A DNA stretch of 64,000 nucleotides, from the NCBI RefSeq assembly GCF_035994945.1, contig NZ_CP108677.1, forward strand, positions 3,286,001 through 3,350,000, given 5' to 3'. Positions 52,785 through 62,238 of the stretch are shown here, in pieces (position 1 is the first letter of the stretch; each line of letters starts with the position of its first letter). The position numbers were made by a program, and so were the translations under genes. Source of the DNA: Streptomyces sp. NBC_01216. GTDB lineage: Bacteria > Actinomycetota > Actinomycetes > Streptomycetales > Streptomycetaceae. A model generated the notes under the pieces. That model saw only the letters and a list, made by a program, of their open reading frames with translations. It was not told the origin of the DNA and made no database searches.

Positions 52785-52801
52785 ACGGACGTGACGTCCG
52801 T
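52785..52801. promoter_or_regulatory. Palindrome upstream of the beta-helix lipoprotein gene
   Basis: ACGGACGT-G-ACGTCCGT, an 8-bp-arm perfect palindrome, lies about 70 bp before ATG 52869 in an AT-richer stretch. Position and symmetry fit a dimeric repressor operator. Confidence 0.45.
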
Positions 52802-52868
52802 CCGGTTTCTGGCACCTTGATACGCGCAGTAGCGCAGTGCGGAATCCGAACGGAATGGGGACGCCGGG

Positions 52869-54581
52869 ATGGTGCGTGGACATCGAATCGCCGGGCGGAG
52901 GCGTCTCCCTCCCGGCTGGGCGGGCGCGAAGCTCTTCGCCGGGGTGACCGCGGGCGCGATCGCCTTCCTGTGCGGGTGCGACGTGCTCAAGCCGTACACA
53001 CCGCCCCGCCCGGCGACGAAGGAGTCCCTCACCTTCTACCTGAGCCCGGACGGCGACGACGAGAACGACGGCCTGAGCGAGAAGACGGCCTGGCGCACCC
53101 TGGAGCGTGCCGACGAGGTGCCCTTCAAGCCCGGGGACCGGCTCCGGCTCAAGGGCGGCGAGCGGTTCACCGGGGAGCTGACCCTCGGCGAAGGCGAGGC
53201 GGGCGACGCCGCGAAACCCGTCGTGATCGACTCCTACGGCAGCGGGAAGGCCACCGTCGTCGCCCGCGGCACGGCGGGGATCACCGTCCACAACACCGGC
53301 GGCGTGGAGATCCGGAACCTGACGATCAGCGGTGACGGCACCGCGCGCCGCGACGAGGACGGCATCAAGTTCTACAACGACCTGACGGGCGGGAAGCTCC
53401 TGACGCACGTCAGGATCTCCGGGGTCGACGTGTCCCGTTTCCGGAACGGCATCAGCTTCGGCGCGGCCTCCGGCTCGCGGGGATTCCGCGACATCACGGT
53501 CACCGACTCGGCCACCCACCACAACCAGGACGCCGGGCTGGTCACCGCCGGCCCCCGCTTCGACGCCGACGAACCGTCCTACGCGCACGAGAAGCTCACG
53601 GTCAGCGAGGTGCGGGCGTACGCGAACGCGGGCGACCCCGAGGAGCACGAACGCAACACCGGCAGCGGCATCGTCCTCGGCAGCCTCAAGGAGGCGACCG
53701 TCCAGCGGTCCGCCGCCTACGACAACGGCGCACACTCCTCCGCCCGCGCGGACGAGGGGCCCGAGGGGATCTGGACGTACGACTCGACGCGGGTGGTCAT
53801 CCAGAACAACGAGTCCTACCGCAACCGCACCGGCTCCCGCGTCGACGGTGGCGGCTTCGGCCTCGACAACAACGTGTCCGAGTCGGTGCTCCAGTACAAC
53901 CTGTCCTACGGAAACGACGGGCCCGGCTTCCTCGTCTACTCGGGCGAGGCGACCGGCGCCCACCGGGACAACGTCGTGCGCTTCAACTACAGCTGGGACG
54001 ACGCCCGCAAACTGCCCTTCTACGGCGGCATCGTGGCCTACGGCACCCGGCTGCGGAAACTCGACATCTACAACAACACGGTGCTCCAGCGGTCGCCCGA
54101 GGGCACCGGGGACGGCGAGCGGGCCCCGGCCCTGCGGCTGCGGGCCGGCATCAGCGACATCGGCATCCGCAACAACATCTTCCTCACCGACGGCGCGCCC
54201 GTGGTGGACTCCGACACCGCCTTCGCCCGGTCCCGGGTCCGGCTCCAGGGCAACGACTACCACAGCACCGGCCCGTGGAACCTGATCTGGGGCGGTACGG
54301 CCTTCTCCAGCCTGGCCGCCTGGCGCGGTGAGGCCGGGCAGGAGCAGCACGACTCGGCCCCCACCGGGACCACCGCCGACCCCTGCCTCGTCGACGCGGC
54401 GGCCCCGGTCACGGACCGGGCCGGGGCCGCCAATCTCGTCTCGACCTGCGCCGACCGGCTGACGGGCGCGTTCCCGCTGCGCTCCGTCGGTGTCGATCCC
54501 GGCCCGGTCGACTACTTCGGGGAACGGCTCAGCACCGTGCCGTCGGTGGGCGCTGCCGCCCCGCCGCGCTCGGACGGCTGA
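52869..54581 (+). CDS. Secreted right-handed beta-helix lipoprotein
   Basis: The 570-residue protein has a basic N-terminus, hydrophobic segment and lipobox-like LCGC (AGAIAFLCGCDVLKP), then LTFYLSPDGDDENDGLSEKTAWRTLERAD, the usual opening of parallel beta-helix proteins, and repeated strands with Asn/His/Gly turns (GGVEIRNLTISGDG, NNVSESVLQYNLSYGNDG, RKLDIYNNTVLQ). Such folds are typical of polysaccharide lyases or binding proteins. No lyase catalytic set can be named. It is next to, and convergent with, the UGD end of a sugar-nucleotide operon (53-bp overlap). Confidence 0.85.
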   Translation: MVRGHRIAGRRRLPPGWAGAKLFAGVTAGAIAFLCGCDVLKPYTPPRPATKESLTFYLSPDGDDENDGLSEKTAWRTLERADEVPFKPGDRLRLKGGERFTGELTLGEGEAGDAAKPVVIDSYGSGKATVVARGTAGITVHNTGGVEIRNLTISGDGTARRDEDGIKFYNDLTGGKLLTHVRISGVDVSRFRNGISFGAASGSRGFRDITVTDSATHHNQDAGLVTAGPRFDADEPSYAHEKLTVSEVRAYANAGDPEEHERNTGSGIVLGSLKEATVQRSAAYDNGAHSSARADEGPEGIWTYDSTRVVIQNNESYRNRTGSRVDGGGFGLDNNVSESVLQYNLSYGNDGPGFLVYSGEATGAHRDNVVRFNYSWDDARKLPFYGGIVAYGTRLRKLDIYNNTVLQRSPEGTGDGERAPALRLRAGISDIGIRNNIFLTDGAPVVDSDTAFARSRVRLQGNDYHSTGPWNLIWGGTAFSSLAAWRGEAGQEQHDSAPTGTTADPCLVDAAAPVTDRAGAANLVSTCADRLTGAFPLRSVGVDPGPVDYFGERLSTVPSVGAAAPPRSDG

Positions 54582-55935
54582 GAGCCAGCCCGGCCCGCGC
54601 GGGGCCGGGCAGCAGGGCGGGCGACGGCCTGCCCAGTGCCCGCACCGTCCAGCCGGAGGCCCGCCACAGGCCCATGTCGAGGTGGTTGCGGGCGTCGATC
54701 AGACGCGGTGTCCGCACCACCCGGGCCAGCTTCACCGGGTCGAGCTCGCGGTAGTCGCTCCACTCGGTCAGGTGGAGCACCACGTCCGCTCCGGCGCAGG
54801 CCCCGGAGGGCTCGTTCTCGTAGCGCAGTTCGGGATGGGCCAGCCGGGCGTTGTGGAGGCCCTCGGGGTCGTGGACGCGCACCTCCGCGCCCTCGCGGTG
54901 GATCGCCGCCGCCACGGCGAGGGCCGGCGAGTCGCGGATGTCGTCGCTGTTCGGCTTGAAGGTGGCGCCGAGCACCGCGATCCGTCGGCCGGTGAACTCC
55001 CCGCCCGCCAGGTCACGGGCGATGTCGACGGTGCGCCGCCGCTGGCGCTGGTTGACGGCGTCGACCTGCCCCAGGAAGCCCACCGCCTCCCCGACCCCCA
55101 GCTCCCGGGCCCGCGCGGAGAACGCCCGGATGTCCTTGGGGAGGCAGCCGCCGCCGAAGCCGAGACCCGCGTGGAGGAAGCGGCGTCCGATGCGGGTGTC
55201 GTGGCCGAGCGCGTCGGCCAGGGTGACCACGTCGGCCCCGGCCGCGTCGCAGACCTCCGCCATCGCGTTGATGAAGGAGATCTTGGTGGCGAGGAAGGAG
55301 TTGGCCGAGACCTTGACCAGTTCCGCGGTCGCCGGATCGGTGCTGACGTACGGGACCCGGTCCGCCAGCATCGGCGCGTACACCTCGCGCAGGACGCGGT
55401 CCGCGCGCGGCGAGGTGACGCCCACGACGATCCGGTCCGGCCGCAGGGTGTCCTCGACGGCGAATCCCTCGCGCAGGAACTCCGGGTTCCAGGCGACCTC
55501 GACCTCGCAGCCGGCGGGGACGATACCGCGCAGGCGGGCCGCGAGCCGGGGAGTGGTCCCCACCGGGACGGTCGACTTGCCGACGAGGAGATGGGCGCCC
55601 GTCAGGTGGGCGGCGAGGCCGTCGACGACGGCGTCGACACAGCGCAGGTCGGCGGCGTCCGATCCGGCCTGCTGCGGGGTACCCACGCAGACGAAGTGCA
55701 CGTCGGCGAAGGCCGCAGCCTCGCTGAGCGAGGTGGAGAAGCGAAGCCGGCCCGAAGCCGTGGCGCGGGTCAGCACCTCGTCGAGTCCGGGCTCGAAGAA
55801 GGGCGGTCGTCCCTCGGCGAGGGCACGGATCTTCTCGCCGTCGATGTCGACGCCGAGGACCTCGTGCCCGATGTCCGCCATGCACGCGGCGTGCACGGCT
55901 CCGAGGTATCCCGTCCCGATGACGGTCATGCGCAT
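54529..55935 (-). CDS. UDP-glucose 6-dehydrogenase
   Basis: UGD oxidises UDP-glucose to UDP-glucuronate with NAD. The 468-residue protein starts MRMTVIGTGYLGAVHAACMADIGHEVLGVDID (NAD Rossmann fold), with STVPVGTT, AWNPEFLREGFAVEDTLRPDRIVVG, VKVSANSFLATKISFINAMAEVCDAAGAD and the catalytic cysteine in GFGGGCLPKDIRAF. The C-terminal ~30 residues (PALLPGPARAGLALSRPSAA) are an Ala/Pro-rich tail beyond the usual end. It is last in the leftward order UXS, GT2, GalE, UGD. Confidence 0.93.
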   Translation of the reverse strand: MRMTVIGTGYLGAVHAACMADIGHEVLGVDIDGEKIRALAEGRPPFFEPGLDEVLTRATASGRLRFSTSLSEAAAFADVHFVCVGTPQQAGSDAADLRCVDAVVDGLAAHLTGAHLLVGKSTVPVGTTPRLAARLRGIVPAGCEVEVAWNPEFLREGFAVEDTLRPDRIVVGVTSPRADRVLREVYAPMLADRVPYVSTDPATAELVKVSANSFLATKISFINAMAEVCDAAGADVVTLADALGHDTRIGRRFLHAGLGFGGGCLPKDIRAFSARARELGVGEAVGFLGQVDAVNQRQRRRTVDIARDLAGGEFTGRRIAVLGATFKPNSDDIRDSPALAVAAAIHREGAEVRVHDPEGLHNARLAHPELRYENEPSGACAGADVVLHLTEWSDYRELDPVKLARVVRTPRLIDARNHLDMGLWRASGWTVRALGRPSPALLPGPARAGLALSRPSAAGRQRPPTARC

Positions 55936-56069
55936 GGGGGGTCTCCTGTCCTGCGACGTTGCGGAAGATGGGTGAAACGTCCCGTGCGTCCCCGCGGCCG
56001 GTGGGGCCGGTGGGGCCGGTGGTGCGGGCGCGCTGGAAGAAGGGGGAGCGGGCGGGGCGCTCCCGGCGG

Positions 56070-57098
56070 TCAGCCGGTCACATAGCCGTCGGGGTGAAGC
56101 TCCTGGAAGCGCCAGGCGTCCTCGCACATGGCCGCGAGGCCGCGCGTCGGGGACCAGCCCCAGGCCGCCGCCACCGCACCGGGATCGGCGACGAGTTCGG
56201 CGACGTCCCCGGGGCGGCGCCCGGCCACCTCGTACGGGACCGGCCGGCCGGAGGCGCTCCCGAAGGCGCGGACGAGGTCGAGGACCGACGAACCCACTCC
56301 CGTGCCCAGGTTGAACACCCGCAGCCCGTTCTCGTCGCCGAGGTGCTCCAGCGCGCGCCGGTGGCCCTCGGCGACGTCCACGACATGGACGTAGTCACGG
56401 ATGCCGGTCCCGTCGGGCGTCGGGTAGTCGTCGCCGAAGACGGTGAGCCGCTCGCGACGGCCCACGGCGACCTGCGCCAGGTACGGCATGATGTTGTTCG
56501 GGACGCCCCGGGGGTCCTCGCCGAGCAGCCCGGAGGGGTGTGCGCCGACCGGGTTGAAGTACCTCAGTGCCAGCACACCGAGCTCCGGCAGGCGGTGGCA
56601 GGTGTCGGCCAGCACCTGTTCGCAGATCCACTTCGTGGTGGCGTACGGGTTGGTCGGGGCGGCCGGATCGGCCTCGGTCAGCGGCACCTTGGTGGCGTCG
56701 CCGTAGACCGAGCAGGACGAGGAGAACACCATCCGGCGCACCCCGTGCGCGTGCATGGCCGCCAGCAGCGCGGTCGTCCCGCCGACGTTGACGTCGTAGT
56801 AGGCGATCGGGATCCGGACTGACTCCCCCACCGCCTTCTTCGCGGCGAAGTGGATCACCGCGTCGATCGGATGGGCCGCGAAGACGGCGTCGAGCGCGCG
56901 CCGGTCCCGCAGGTCGGCGCGGTGGACGGCCGCGAGCGGGCGGCCGGCGATCTTCGCGACCCGTTCGAGTGCCTCCGGGGAACTGTTCGAGTAGTCGTCG
57001 ACGACGACGACCTCGTAGCCGTGCTCCAGCAGTTCGACACATGTGTGGCTGCCGATGAATCCGGCGCCGCCGGTGACCAGGACCGTCGTGGGGGGCAT
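56070..57098 (-). CDS. galE: UDP-glucose 4-epimerase
   Basis: GalE interconverts UDP-glucose and UDP-galactose. The 342-residue protein has the NAD motif VTGGAGFIGSHTCVELLEHGYEVVVVDDYSNSS, the catalytic region VFSSSCSVYGDATKVPLTE, the YxxxK in NPYATTKWICE, and LRYFNPVGAHPSGLLGEDPRGVPNNIMPYLAQVAVG, all typical of GalE. ATG 57098 starts MPPTTVLVTGG; an upstream ATG at 57116 is possible. Located between the glycosyltransferase and UGD genes. Confidence 0.93.
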   Translation of the reverse strand: MPPTTVLVTGGAGFIGSHTCVELLEHGYEVVVVDDYSNSSPEALERVAKIAGRPLAAVHRADLRDRRALDAVFAAHPIDAVIHFAAKKAVGESVRIPIAYYDVNVGGTTALLAAMHAHGVRRMVFSSSCSVYGDATKVPLTEADPAAPTNPYATTKWICEQVLADTCHRLPELGVLALRYFNPVGAHPSGLLGEDPRGVPNNIMPYLAQVAVGRRERLTVFGDDYPTPDGTGIRDYVHVVDVAEGHRRALEHLGDENGLRVFNLGTGVGSSVLDLVRAFGSASGRPVPYEVAGRRPGDVAELVADPGAVAAAWGWSPTRGLAAMCEDAWRFQELHPDGYVTG

Positions 57099-57208
57099 GG
57101 GGGAGGTCCCTTCCATGAGCTCTGTGAGGGGGGTGGGTGGGACACGCGAGGGGCGGGACGGGTACGGGACGGCGCCGGAGGGGACGGCGGTCGGGGGCGG
57201 GCCGGATG

Positions 57209-59083
57209 TCACCAGCCGAAGAGGCCGGCGGCGTAGGTGGGGAACAGGCCGACGGCCAGGGTGAGCGGCAGCAGCGCCAGCGTGCCGAAGAACAGCGGCA
57301 GACGGGCCGTCACCAGGGCCTTGAACCGGGACACCCGCGCGGCACGGGCCATCCCGCCGACGTGCAGCGAGGCGACGGCGAGCGTGACGACCGCGTACGA
57401 GGACGAACCCAGGAGACACAGGAAGACGTACCCCGCCGCGGGGCCGGTGAGCTCACCGATGACCGCGCAGACGGACAGGGTGACGGTGATGAACAGGTAG
57501 GGCGCCACGAGCCGCAGCGGCAGCCGCTGCAGGCCGTCCGTCGACTTGGGCGTCACCTTGAAGACCACCGGCCGGGGCCGCAGCCTCTGCCACAGCGCCG
57601 CGCCGACGCCCCAGGCGACGAAGGGCCAGCGCGCCAGGCTGAACAGCCAGCTCTCCCAGCTGAGCACGGGGGCCTTCGCCGGACGGAGCAGACCGCGTCG
57701 GCGCACCAGCACGACGAGCAGGATCATCCACACGGACAGCGCCCAGTAGTGCCCCAGGAACGAGAGGTAGTTCACGTTGATCCACGGCAGACCGGTCACG
57801 GCCGCGATGGGGGGCAGGGCGAGCCCGGCGGACGTGGTCAGCGCGAGCAGCGGGTAGTAGGAGAGGGCGAAGGCGAACCGTACCCGCAGGGCGGGGCCCA
57901 TCCGGCCCAGGTGGCGCGGCAGCAGACCGAGGAGCATCACCGCCAGGCTGCGGGACCACTGGAACTCCTGGGTGGCCATGGCGGCGAAGGTGATCGGGCC
58001 GTCGCCGTGCGCCTCGGCGTCGATGGCGAACGAGCCGTGCCAGCCGGCCGAGTTCAGGAGGAAGGTGGTCGAGAAGTCCTCGGCGAGTTCGGGTCCGATG
58101 CCTCCGATGTCCCGTACCGCCTCGGTGCGCACCGCGTAGTGGGAGCCGATGCACATGGGCGCGAGACCGGCGGTGTGACCCAGTTGCACCGCGCCGTGGA
58201 AGACGGCCTCACGGTGCAGTCTGCCGCGCACGGACCAGGAGACGTCGGCGTTGGCGTCGCAGACGCTGGGGGCGGCGACGTAGCCGATGGCCGGGTCCGC
58301 GAACGGCCGGACCATCTCCGCCAGGTAGGTCGGTGCGGGCACGTGGTCGCAGTCCAGCTGGGCGACCACGTCGTAGCGCTCGTAGCCCCAGTGGTCGTAG
58401 AAGAAGGCGAGGTTGCCCTCCTTGCAGCGGGTCCGGCGCGGCCAGGTCGTGCGGTGGTAGTCCGGCCGGTCCCGGCGGCAGGAGACGTGCACGCCCTGGA
58501 CGGCGCACCAGTCGCGGATCTCGTCGGTCGGGTCCTCGTCGCACAGCCACACGTCGTAGTCGTTCGGGAAGTCCTGCCCGAGCATGGCTTCCAGAGTGGT
58601 CCGGGCGACGTCCCAGGGTTCCGAGGGGGCGCGGGTGACCACGAACGCGGTGCGCAGGCCGGGGACGGCGATCCGCGGGTCGAAGCGGCGCAGCCGGAGG
58701 ACCGCGAGGAAGAAGTACAGGGGCAGCAGGGCCAGGTAGAGGAGCAGGGCGCTGTTGACGGCCAGGCCCACCCAGCCGTAGCGGTGCTCCGGCTGGAGCC
58801 ACCAGGTCCAGAACCAGATGAGGCTGGACACCCATCCGATGCTCAGGAACGCGACCTTCATCCGGTCGCCCTTGCCGAACTGGCGGACGAAGCTCTCGGG
58901 ACGGGTCCGCCGTGCCGGGCGCGGGTGGGCGAACACGGGTCCGTCGGCGGGAATCCCGGCGACGTTGCCGCGGGAGAGCGCGCGGATCCGGTCCTCGAGG
59001 GTGGGCTGGGTTGTCGTCGGGCCGGGGATGAGCCGGTCGGTCGTGGCGGCCTCGCCTACGAGTCCTGGCTCGGTCGGGGTCAT
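57209..59083 (-). CDS. Family 2 glycosyltransferase, cellulose-synthase-like membrane protein
   Basis: The 624-residue protein has two N-terminal membrane helices (VAFLSIGWVSSLIWFWTWWL; WVGLAVNSALLLYLALLPLYFFLAVL), a cytoplasmic GT-A domain with AQLDCDHVPAPTYL (DxD), ELAEDFSTTFLL (TED-like base) and QEFQWSRSLAVML (QxxRW-like), and at least six C-terminal helices. This is the BcsA/HasA-type processive polymer synthase layout. No PilZ domain is evident. With UGD, GalE and UXS beside it, it probably makes or extends an extracellular uronic-acid- or galactose-containing polymer; this is inference. Confidence 0.88.
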   Translation of the reverse strand: MTPTEPGLVGEAATTDRLIPGPTTTQPTLEDRIRALSRGNVAGIPADGPVFAHPRPARRTRPESFVRQFGKGDRMKVAFLSIGWVSSLIWFWTWWLQPEHRYGWVGLAVNSALLLYLALLPLYFFLAVLRLRRFDPRIAVPGLRTAFVVTRAPSEPWDVARTTLEAMLGQDFPNDYDVWLCDEDPTDEIRDWCAVQGVHVSCRRDRPDYHRTTWPRRTRCKEGNLAFFYDHWGYERYDVVAQLDCDHVPAPTYLAEMVRPFADPAIGYVAAPSVCDANADVSWSVRGRLHREAVFHGAVQLGHTAGLAPMCIGSHYAVRTEAVRDIGGIGPELAEDFSTTFLLNSAGWHGSFAIDAEAHGDGPITFAAMATQEFQWSRSLAVMLLGLLPRHLGRMGPALRVRFAFALSYYPLLALTTSAGLALPPIAAVTGLPWINVNYLSFLGHYWALSVWMILLVVLVRRRGLLRPAKAPVLSWESWLFSLARWPFVAWGVGAALWQRLRPRPVVFKVTPKSTDGLQRLPLRLVAPYLFITVTLSVCAVIGELTGPAAGYVFLCLLGSSSYAVVTLAVASLHVGGMARAARVSRFKALVTARLPLFFGTLALLPLTLAVGLFPTYAAGLFGW

Positions 59084-59287
59084 GTGAGCGTGCTCCGAAA
59101 GGGTGCTCGGTGGGGCGGCGCGAGAGCCTCACGGCCGCCCTGGTGGGAAGGAGCCGGCGGGGAGCGGCACGGATGGGCGCCCGCTCCGCCGCCAGGGTGA
59201 GAAGGCGAAGGGTGGGGTCGTGGGGCGGGGTCGGATGCGTGGCGGCGCCGATGCCTCGCGACGGGCCGGGGTCGGATCCTTCCGGAG

Positions 59288-60439
59288 TCAGGCCGGTGCG
59301 GCGGCCGGTCGTGGAGCGCCGGAACGGCCGGCCGGCCGGGGCTCGGACCAGGTGACGGGGCGTACGTCCGCGGGCGCGGCGGCGCGGGTGTCGGGCGGGG
59401 CCGGGACGTCGGCGCGCGTGTCGGGCAGGGCGGCGGCCGTGTGCGGGGCGGGGAGCGGTGTCCCCTCCTCCTGGCCGCCCCGGATCACGCCGGCGGCGGC
59501 GGCGAGTTCGGCCGGCCGGGAGGCGAACCAGTCGGCCGTCCTGCGCAGCCCGTCCTCGATGTCCACCTCGGGCGTCCAGCCGAGCGCGCTCTGGGCCCGG
59601 GTGATCACCGGGCGGCGCCGGCACGGGTCGTCCACCGGCAGCGGGTGGTAGTGGATCTCCGAGGACGAGCCGGTGAGCTCCAGCACCGACTCGGCCAGTT
59701 CGGTGACCGTCCGCTCCACCGGGTTGCCCAGATTGAACGGGCCGGGCTCGGCCGAGTCGAGGAGGGCGACGAGACCGCGGACCAGGTCGTCGACGTAGCA
59801 GAAACTGCGGGTCTGCTTTCCGTCTCCGTAAATGGTCAGGGGCTCACCGGTGAGCGCCTGGGTGATGAAGCTGGAGACCACGCGCCCGTCGTGCGGGCGC
59901 ATCCGCGGACCGTAGGTGTTGAAGATGCGGGCGATGCCGACGTCGACGCCGTGGGTGCGGCGGTACGCGAAGGAAATCGCCTCAGCGAATCGTTTCGCCT
60001 CGTCGTAGACGCTACGGGGCCCCACCGAATTGACGTTGCCCCAGTAGTCCTCGTCCTGCGGGTGGACCAGCGGGTCGCCGTAGATCTCGCTGGTCGACGC
60101 GAGAAGGAAACGGGCCCGCTTGTCCAGCGCCAGCCGGAGCGCGTTCTCCGTCCCCCTGCTGCCGACGGCGAGCGTCTCGAGCGGCTGGCGCAGGTAGTCG
60201 GGCGGGGAGGCGGGGCTCGCCAGGTGGGCGATGGCGTCGAGGGGGCCGGAGACCTCCACGGCGACACTGACATCGACACGGACGCATTCGAATGCCGGGT
60301 GATAGATCAGGTGTTCGATGTTTCTGGGGTCGCCTGTCGAGAAGTTGTCCAGACAGACCACGGAGTCGCCACGTCTCAGCAGCGCTTCGCAGAGATGCGA
60401 CCCGAGAAAACCACTGCCACCGGTGACCGCAACGCGCAT
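59288..60439 (-). CDS. NAD-dependent epimerase/dehydratase, UDP-glucuronate decarboxylase-like
   Basis: The 383-residue protein starts MRVAVTGGSGFLGSHLCEALL, then CLDNFSTGDPRNI, HLASPASPPDY, LLASTSEIYGDPLVHPQDEDYWGNVNSVGPRSVYDEAKRFAEA (YxxxK), and ARIFNTYGPRM, the pattern of UDP-xylose synthase. The final ~60 residues are Pro/Ala/Arg-rich and lie beyond the usual domain. First gene of the leftward operon and a producer of UDP-xylose from UDP-glucuronate made by the linked UGD. Confidence 0.88.
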   Translation of the reverse strand: MRVAVTGGSGFLGSHLCEALLRRGDSVVCLDNFSTGDPRNIEHLIYHPAFECVRVDVSVAVEVSGPLDAIAHLASPASPPDYLRQPLETLAVGSRGTENALRLALDKRARFLLASTSEIYGDPLVHPQDEDYWGNVNSVGPRSVYDEAKRFAEAISFAYRRTHGVDVGIARIFNTYGPRMRPHDGRVVSSFITQALTGEPLTIYGDGKQTRSFCYVDDLVRGLVALLDSAEPGPFNLGNPVERTVTELAESVLELTGSSSEIHYHPLPVDDPCRRRPVITRAQSALGWTPEVDIEDGLRRTADWFASRPAELAAAAGVIRGGQEEGTPLPAPHTAAALPDTRADVPAPPDTRAAAPADVRPVTWSEPRPAGRSGAPRPAAAPA

Positions 60440-60939
60440 GCGATTCTCCAGGAATCGGGAACGAACGGGAAAGCCTCCGACGCTTTTCCGATGCCGACGG
60501 TGAACGCGCGGACGGAAGCGGCGAAGACTCACGGAATACGCTTGAAAAGAATATGGACATAAGTGGGATTTTCCGTGCATCGCAATTCGGGACTACGCCG
60601 ATCGGACGCCCCGGCCCCGGCGGCGTTCCCTGGCCGAAGAGCACTCCCCGGCGCTCGGCGGGCCGGTCCGCACCCGCTCCGCTTCACTCTCCCGTGTGTC
60701 CCCACCGCGTGCCGGGCGCGCGGCACATCGCGCCGCCCCGGCCCCGCGCCCCGGCCCCGCCCACAGCACTCCCGCACACCGCGCCCAGGCCCCACCCATC
60801 ACACCCGCCAGGGACACCCGCTCCGCCCTGTCGGTGCCCGGCGGCGGGGTGAACAGGACCAGCCGCTGTTCGCCAGGAGGACGCGTTCGTCCTGCGGGTG
60901 ACGGGACTTCCTGTCGGTGCGACGGGCCATGCTTGCCCC
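60440..60939. promoter_or_regulatory. Divergent intergenic region
   Basis: 500 bp between the UXS-led operon and the winged-helix gene. The part nearest UXS (60530-60590) is AT-richer (AAAAGAATATGGACATAAG) and probably contains that operon's promoter. The rest is very GC-rich with Pro-rich frames, which look like shadows. Confidence 0.4.
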
Positions 60940-62130
60940 ATGGGCGAGAGACGACGTGTGATCACGGGGGACGAGCGACGGGCCCGGCTGGGCGTACGAC
61001 ACCGCCTGGCCGGCTCGGCGCGGGCGTCGGGTGCCGAGGAGGTGACCGACGCGCTGGTGGCGCTGCACGCCACCGATCCGGCCTCCGTCTTCCTGAGCGT
61101 GGGAGCACGGCTGCGCGCGCCCGGGGGCGGGGCGGACCCGGTCGCGGACCTGGAACGCGCCCTGTACACGGATCGCACGCTGACCCGGATGCACGGCATG
61201 CGCCACACCCTCTTCGTCTTCCCGAGCGGCCTGACCCCGGCCGTACACGCCTCCACGACCCGCGACGTCGCCGCCCGCGAACGCGCCTCGCTCGTCCGGC
61301 ACCTGGCCGCGGGCAGCGCGTACGACGCGGCCTGGCTGGCCGAGACCGAGCGGCTGCTGCTCGCCGAGGTGACGGCGCGCGGCGAGGCGACGGGTGCCGA
61401 ACTGGGCGAGGCCGTACCGAGGCTGCGCGCCCAGTACCTCCACGGCATCGGCACCCGCCAGGAGGGGCACCAGTCCCTCTCCAGCCGGCTGCTGCGCGTG
61501 CTCGGCATGGAGGGGCGGATCGCACGGGGCCGGCCGCAGGGCGGCTGGACGTCCAGCCGCTTCCGCTGGATCCTCGCCCCCGATCTGCCCGACCCGCCCG
61601 ACGCGGACGCCCACGCCGCACTCCTCGGCCGCTGGCTGGCGGCGTGCGGACCGGCGACCGAGGCCGATCTGAAGTGGTGGACCGGGTGGAAGGTCACCGA
61701 CGTCCGCAAGGCGCTGGCGGCGCTCGGCGCGGAGACCGTCGGCCTCGAAGAGGGCACCGGGCACGTGCTGCCGGACGACACCGTTCCGGTACCGGAGCCG
61801 GAGCCGTGGGTCGCCCTGCTGCCCTGCCTCGACCCGACGGCCATGGGCTGGAGCGGGCGCGACTGGTACCTCCGGCCCGCGCACCGGGCGGCGCTCTTCG
61901 ACCGCAGCGGGAACATCGGCCCGACCGTGTGGTGGAACGGCCGGATCGTCGGCGGCTGGGCACAGCGCGCGGACGGCGAGATCGTCTGGCGGCTCCTCGA
62001 CGACGTGGGCGCCGAGGCCGCGACCGCCGTCGCCGAGGAGGCGGCACGACTCTCCTCCTGGGTCGGTGAGGTCCGCGTGACACCCCGCTTCCGGACGCCC
62101 CTGGAAAGGGAGTTGACGGCCGGGCCGTGA
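60940..62130 (+). CDS. Winged-helix DNA-binding-domain protein (HTH_42/YcaQ-like)
   Basis: The 396-residue protein matches the winged-helix DNA-binding family: VLVALHATDPASVFLSVGARL, TLTRMHGMRHTLFVFP, EGHQSLSSRLLRVLGMEGRIARGRPQGGWTSSRFRW, KWWTGWKVTDVRKALAALG and LLPCLDPTAMGWSGRDWYL. Members of this broad family include DNA glycosylases acting on crosslinks; this gene's activity is not known. Two possible starts, 60898 and 60940; the latter removes a short tail of unlikely sequence. Confidence 0.8.
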   Translation: MGERRRVITGDERRARLGVRHRLAGSARASGAEEVTDALVALHATDPASVFLSVGARLRAPGGGADPVADLERALYTDRTLTRMHGMRHTLFVFPSGLTPAVHASTTRDVAARERASLVRHLAAGSAYDAAWLAETERLLLAEVTARGEATGAELGEAVPRLRAQYLHGIGTRQEGHQSLSSRLLRVLGMEGRIARGRPQGGWTSSRFRWILAPDLPDPPDADAHAALLGRWLAACGPATEADLKWWTGWKVTDVRKALAALGAETVGLEEGTGHVLPDDTVPVPEPEPWVALLPCLDPTAMGWSGRDWYLRPAHRAALFDRSGNIGPTVWWNGRIVGGWAQRADGEIVWRLLDDVGAEAATAVAEEAARLSSWVGEVRVTPRFRTPLERELTAGP

Positions 62131-62238
62131 GCGTCGGGAGCGCCCGCGGGGGCGGCGGCGCGGTCCGGGGCCGGTCCGGCCGCCCGCCCCCGAGCCCCTA
62201 GGCTGGAGGCCCGGACCGTGCAGACGGGGGAGCGGACA

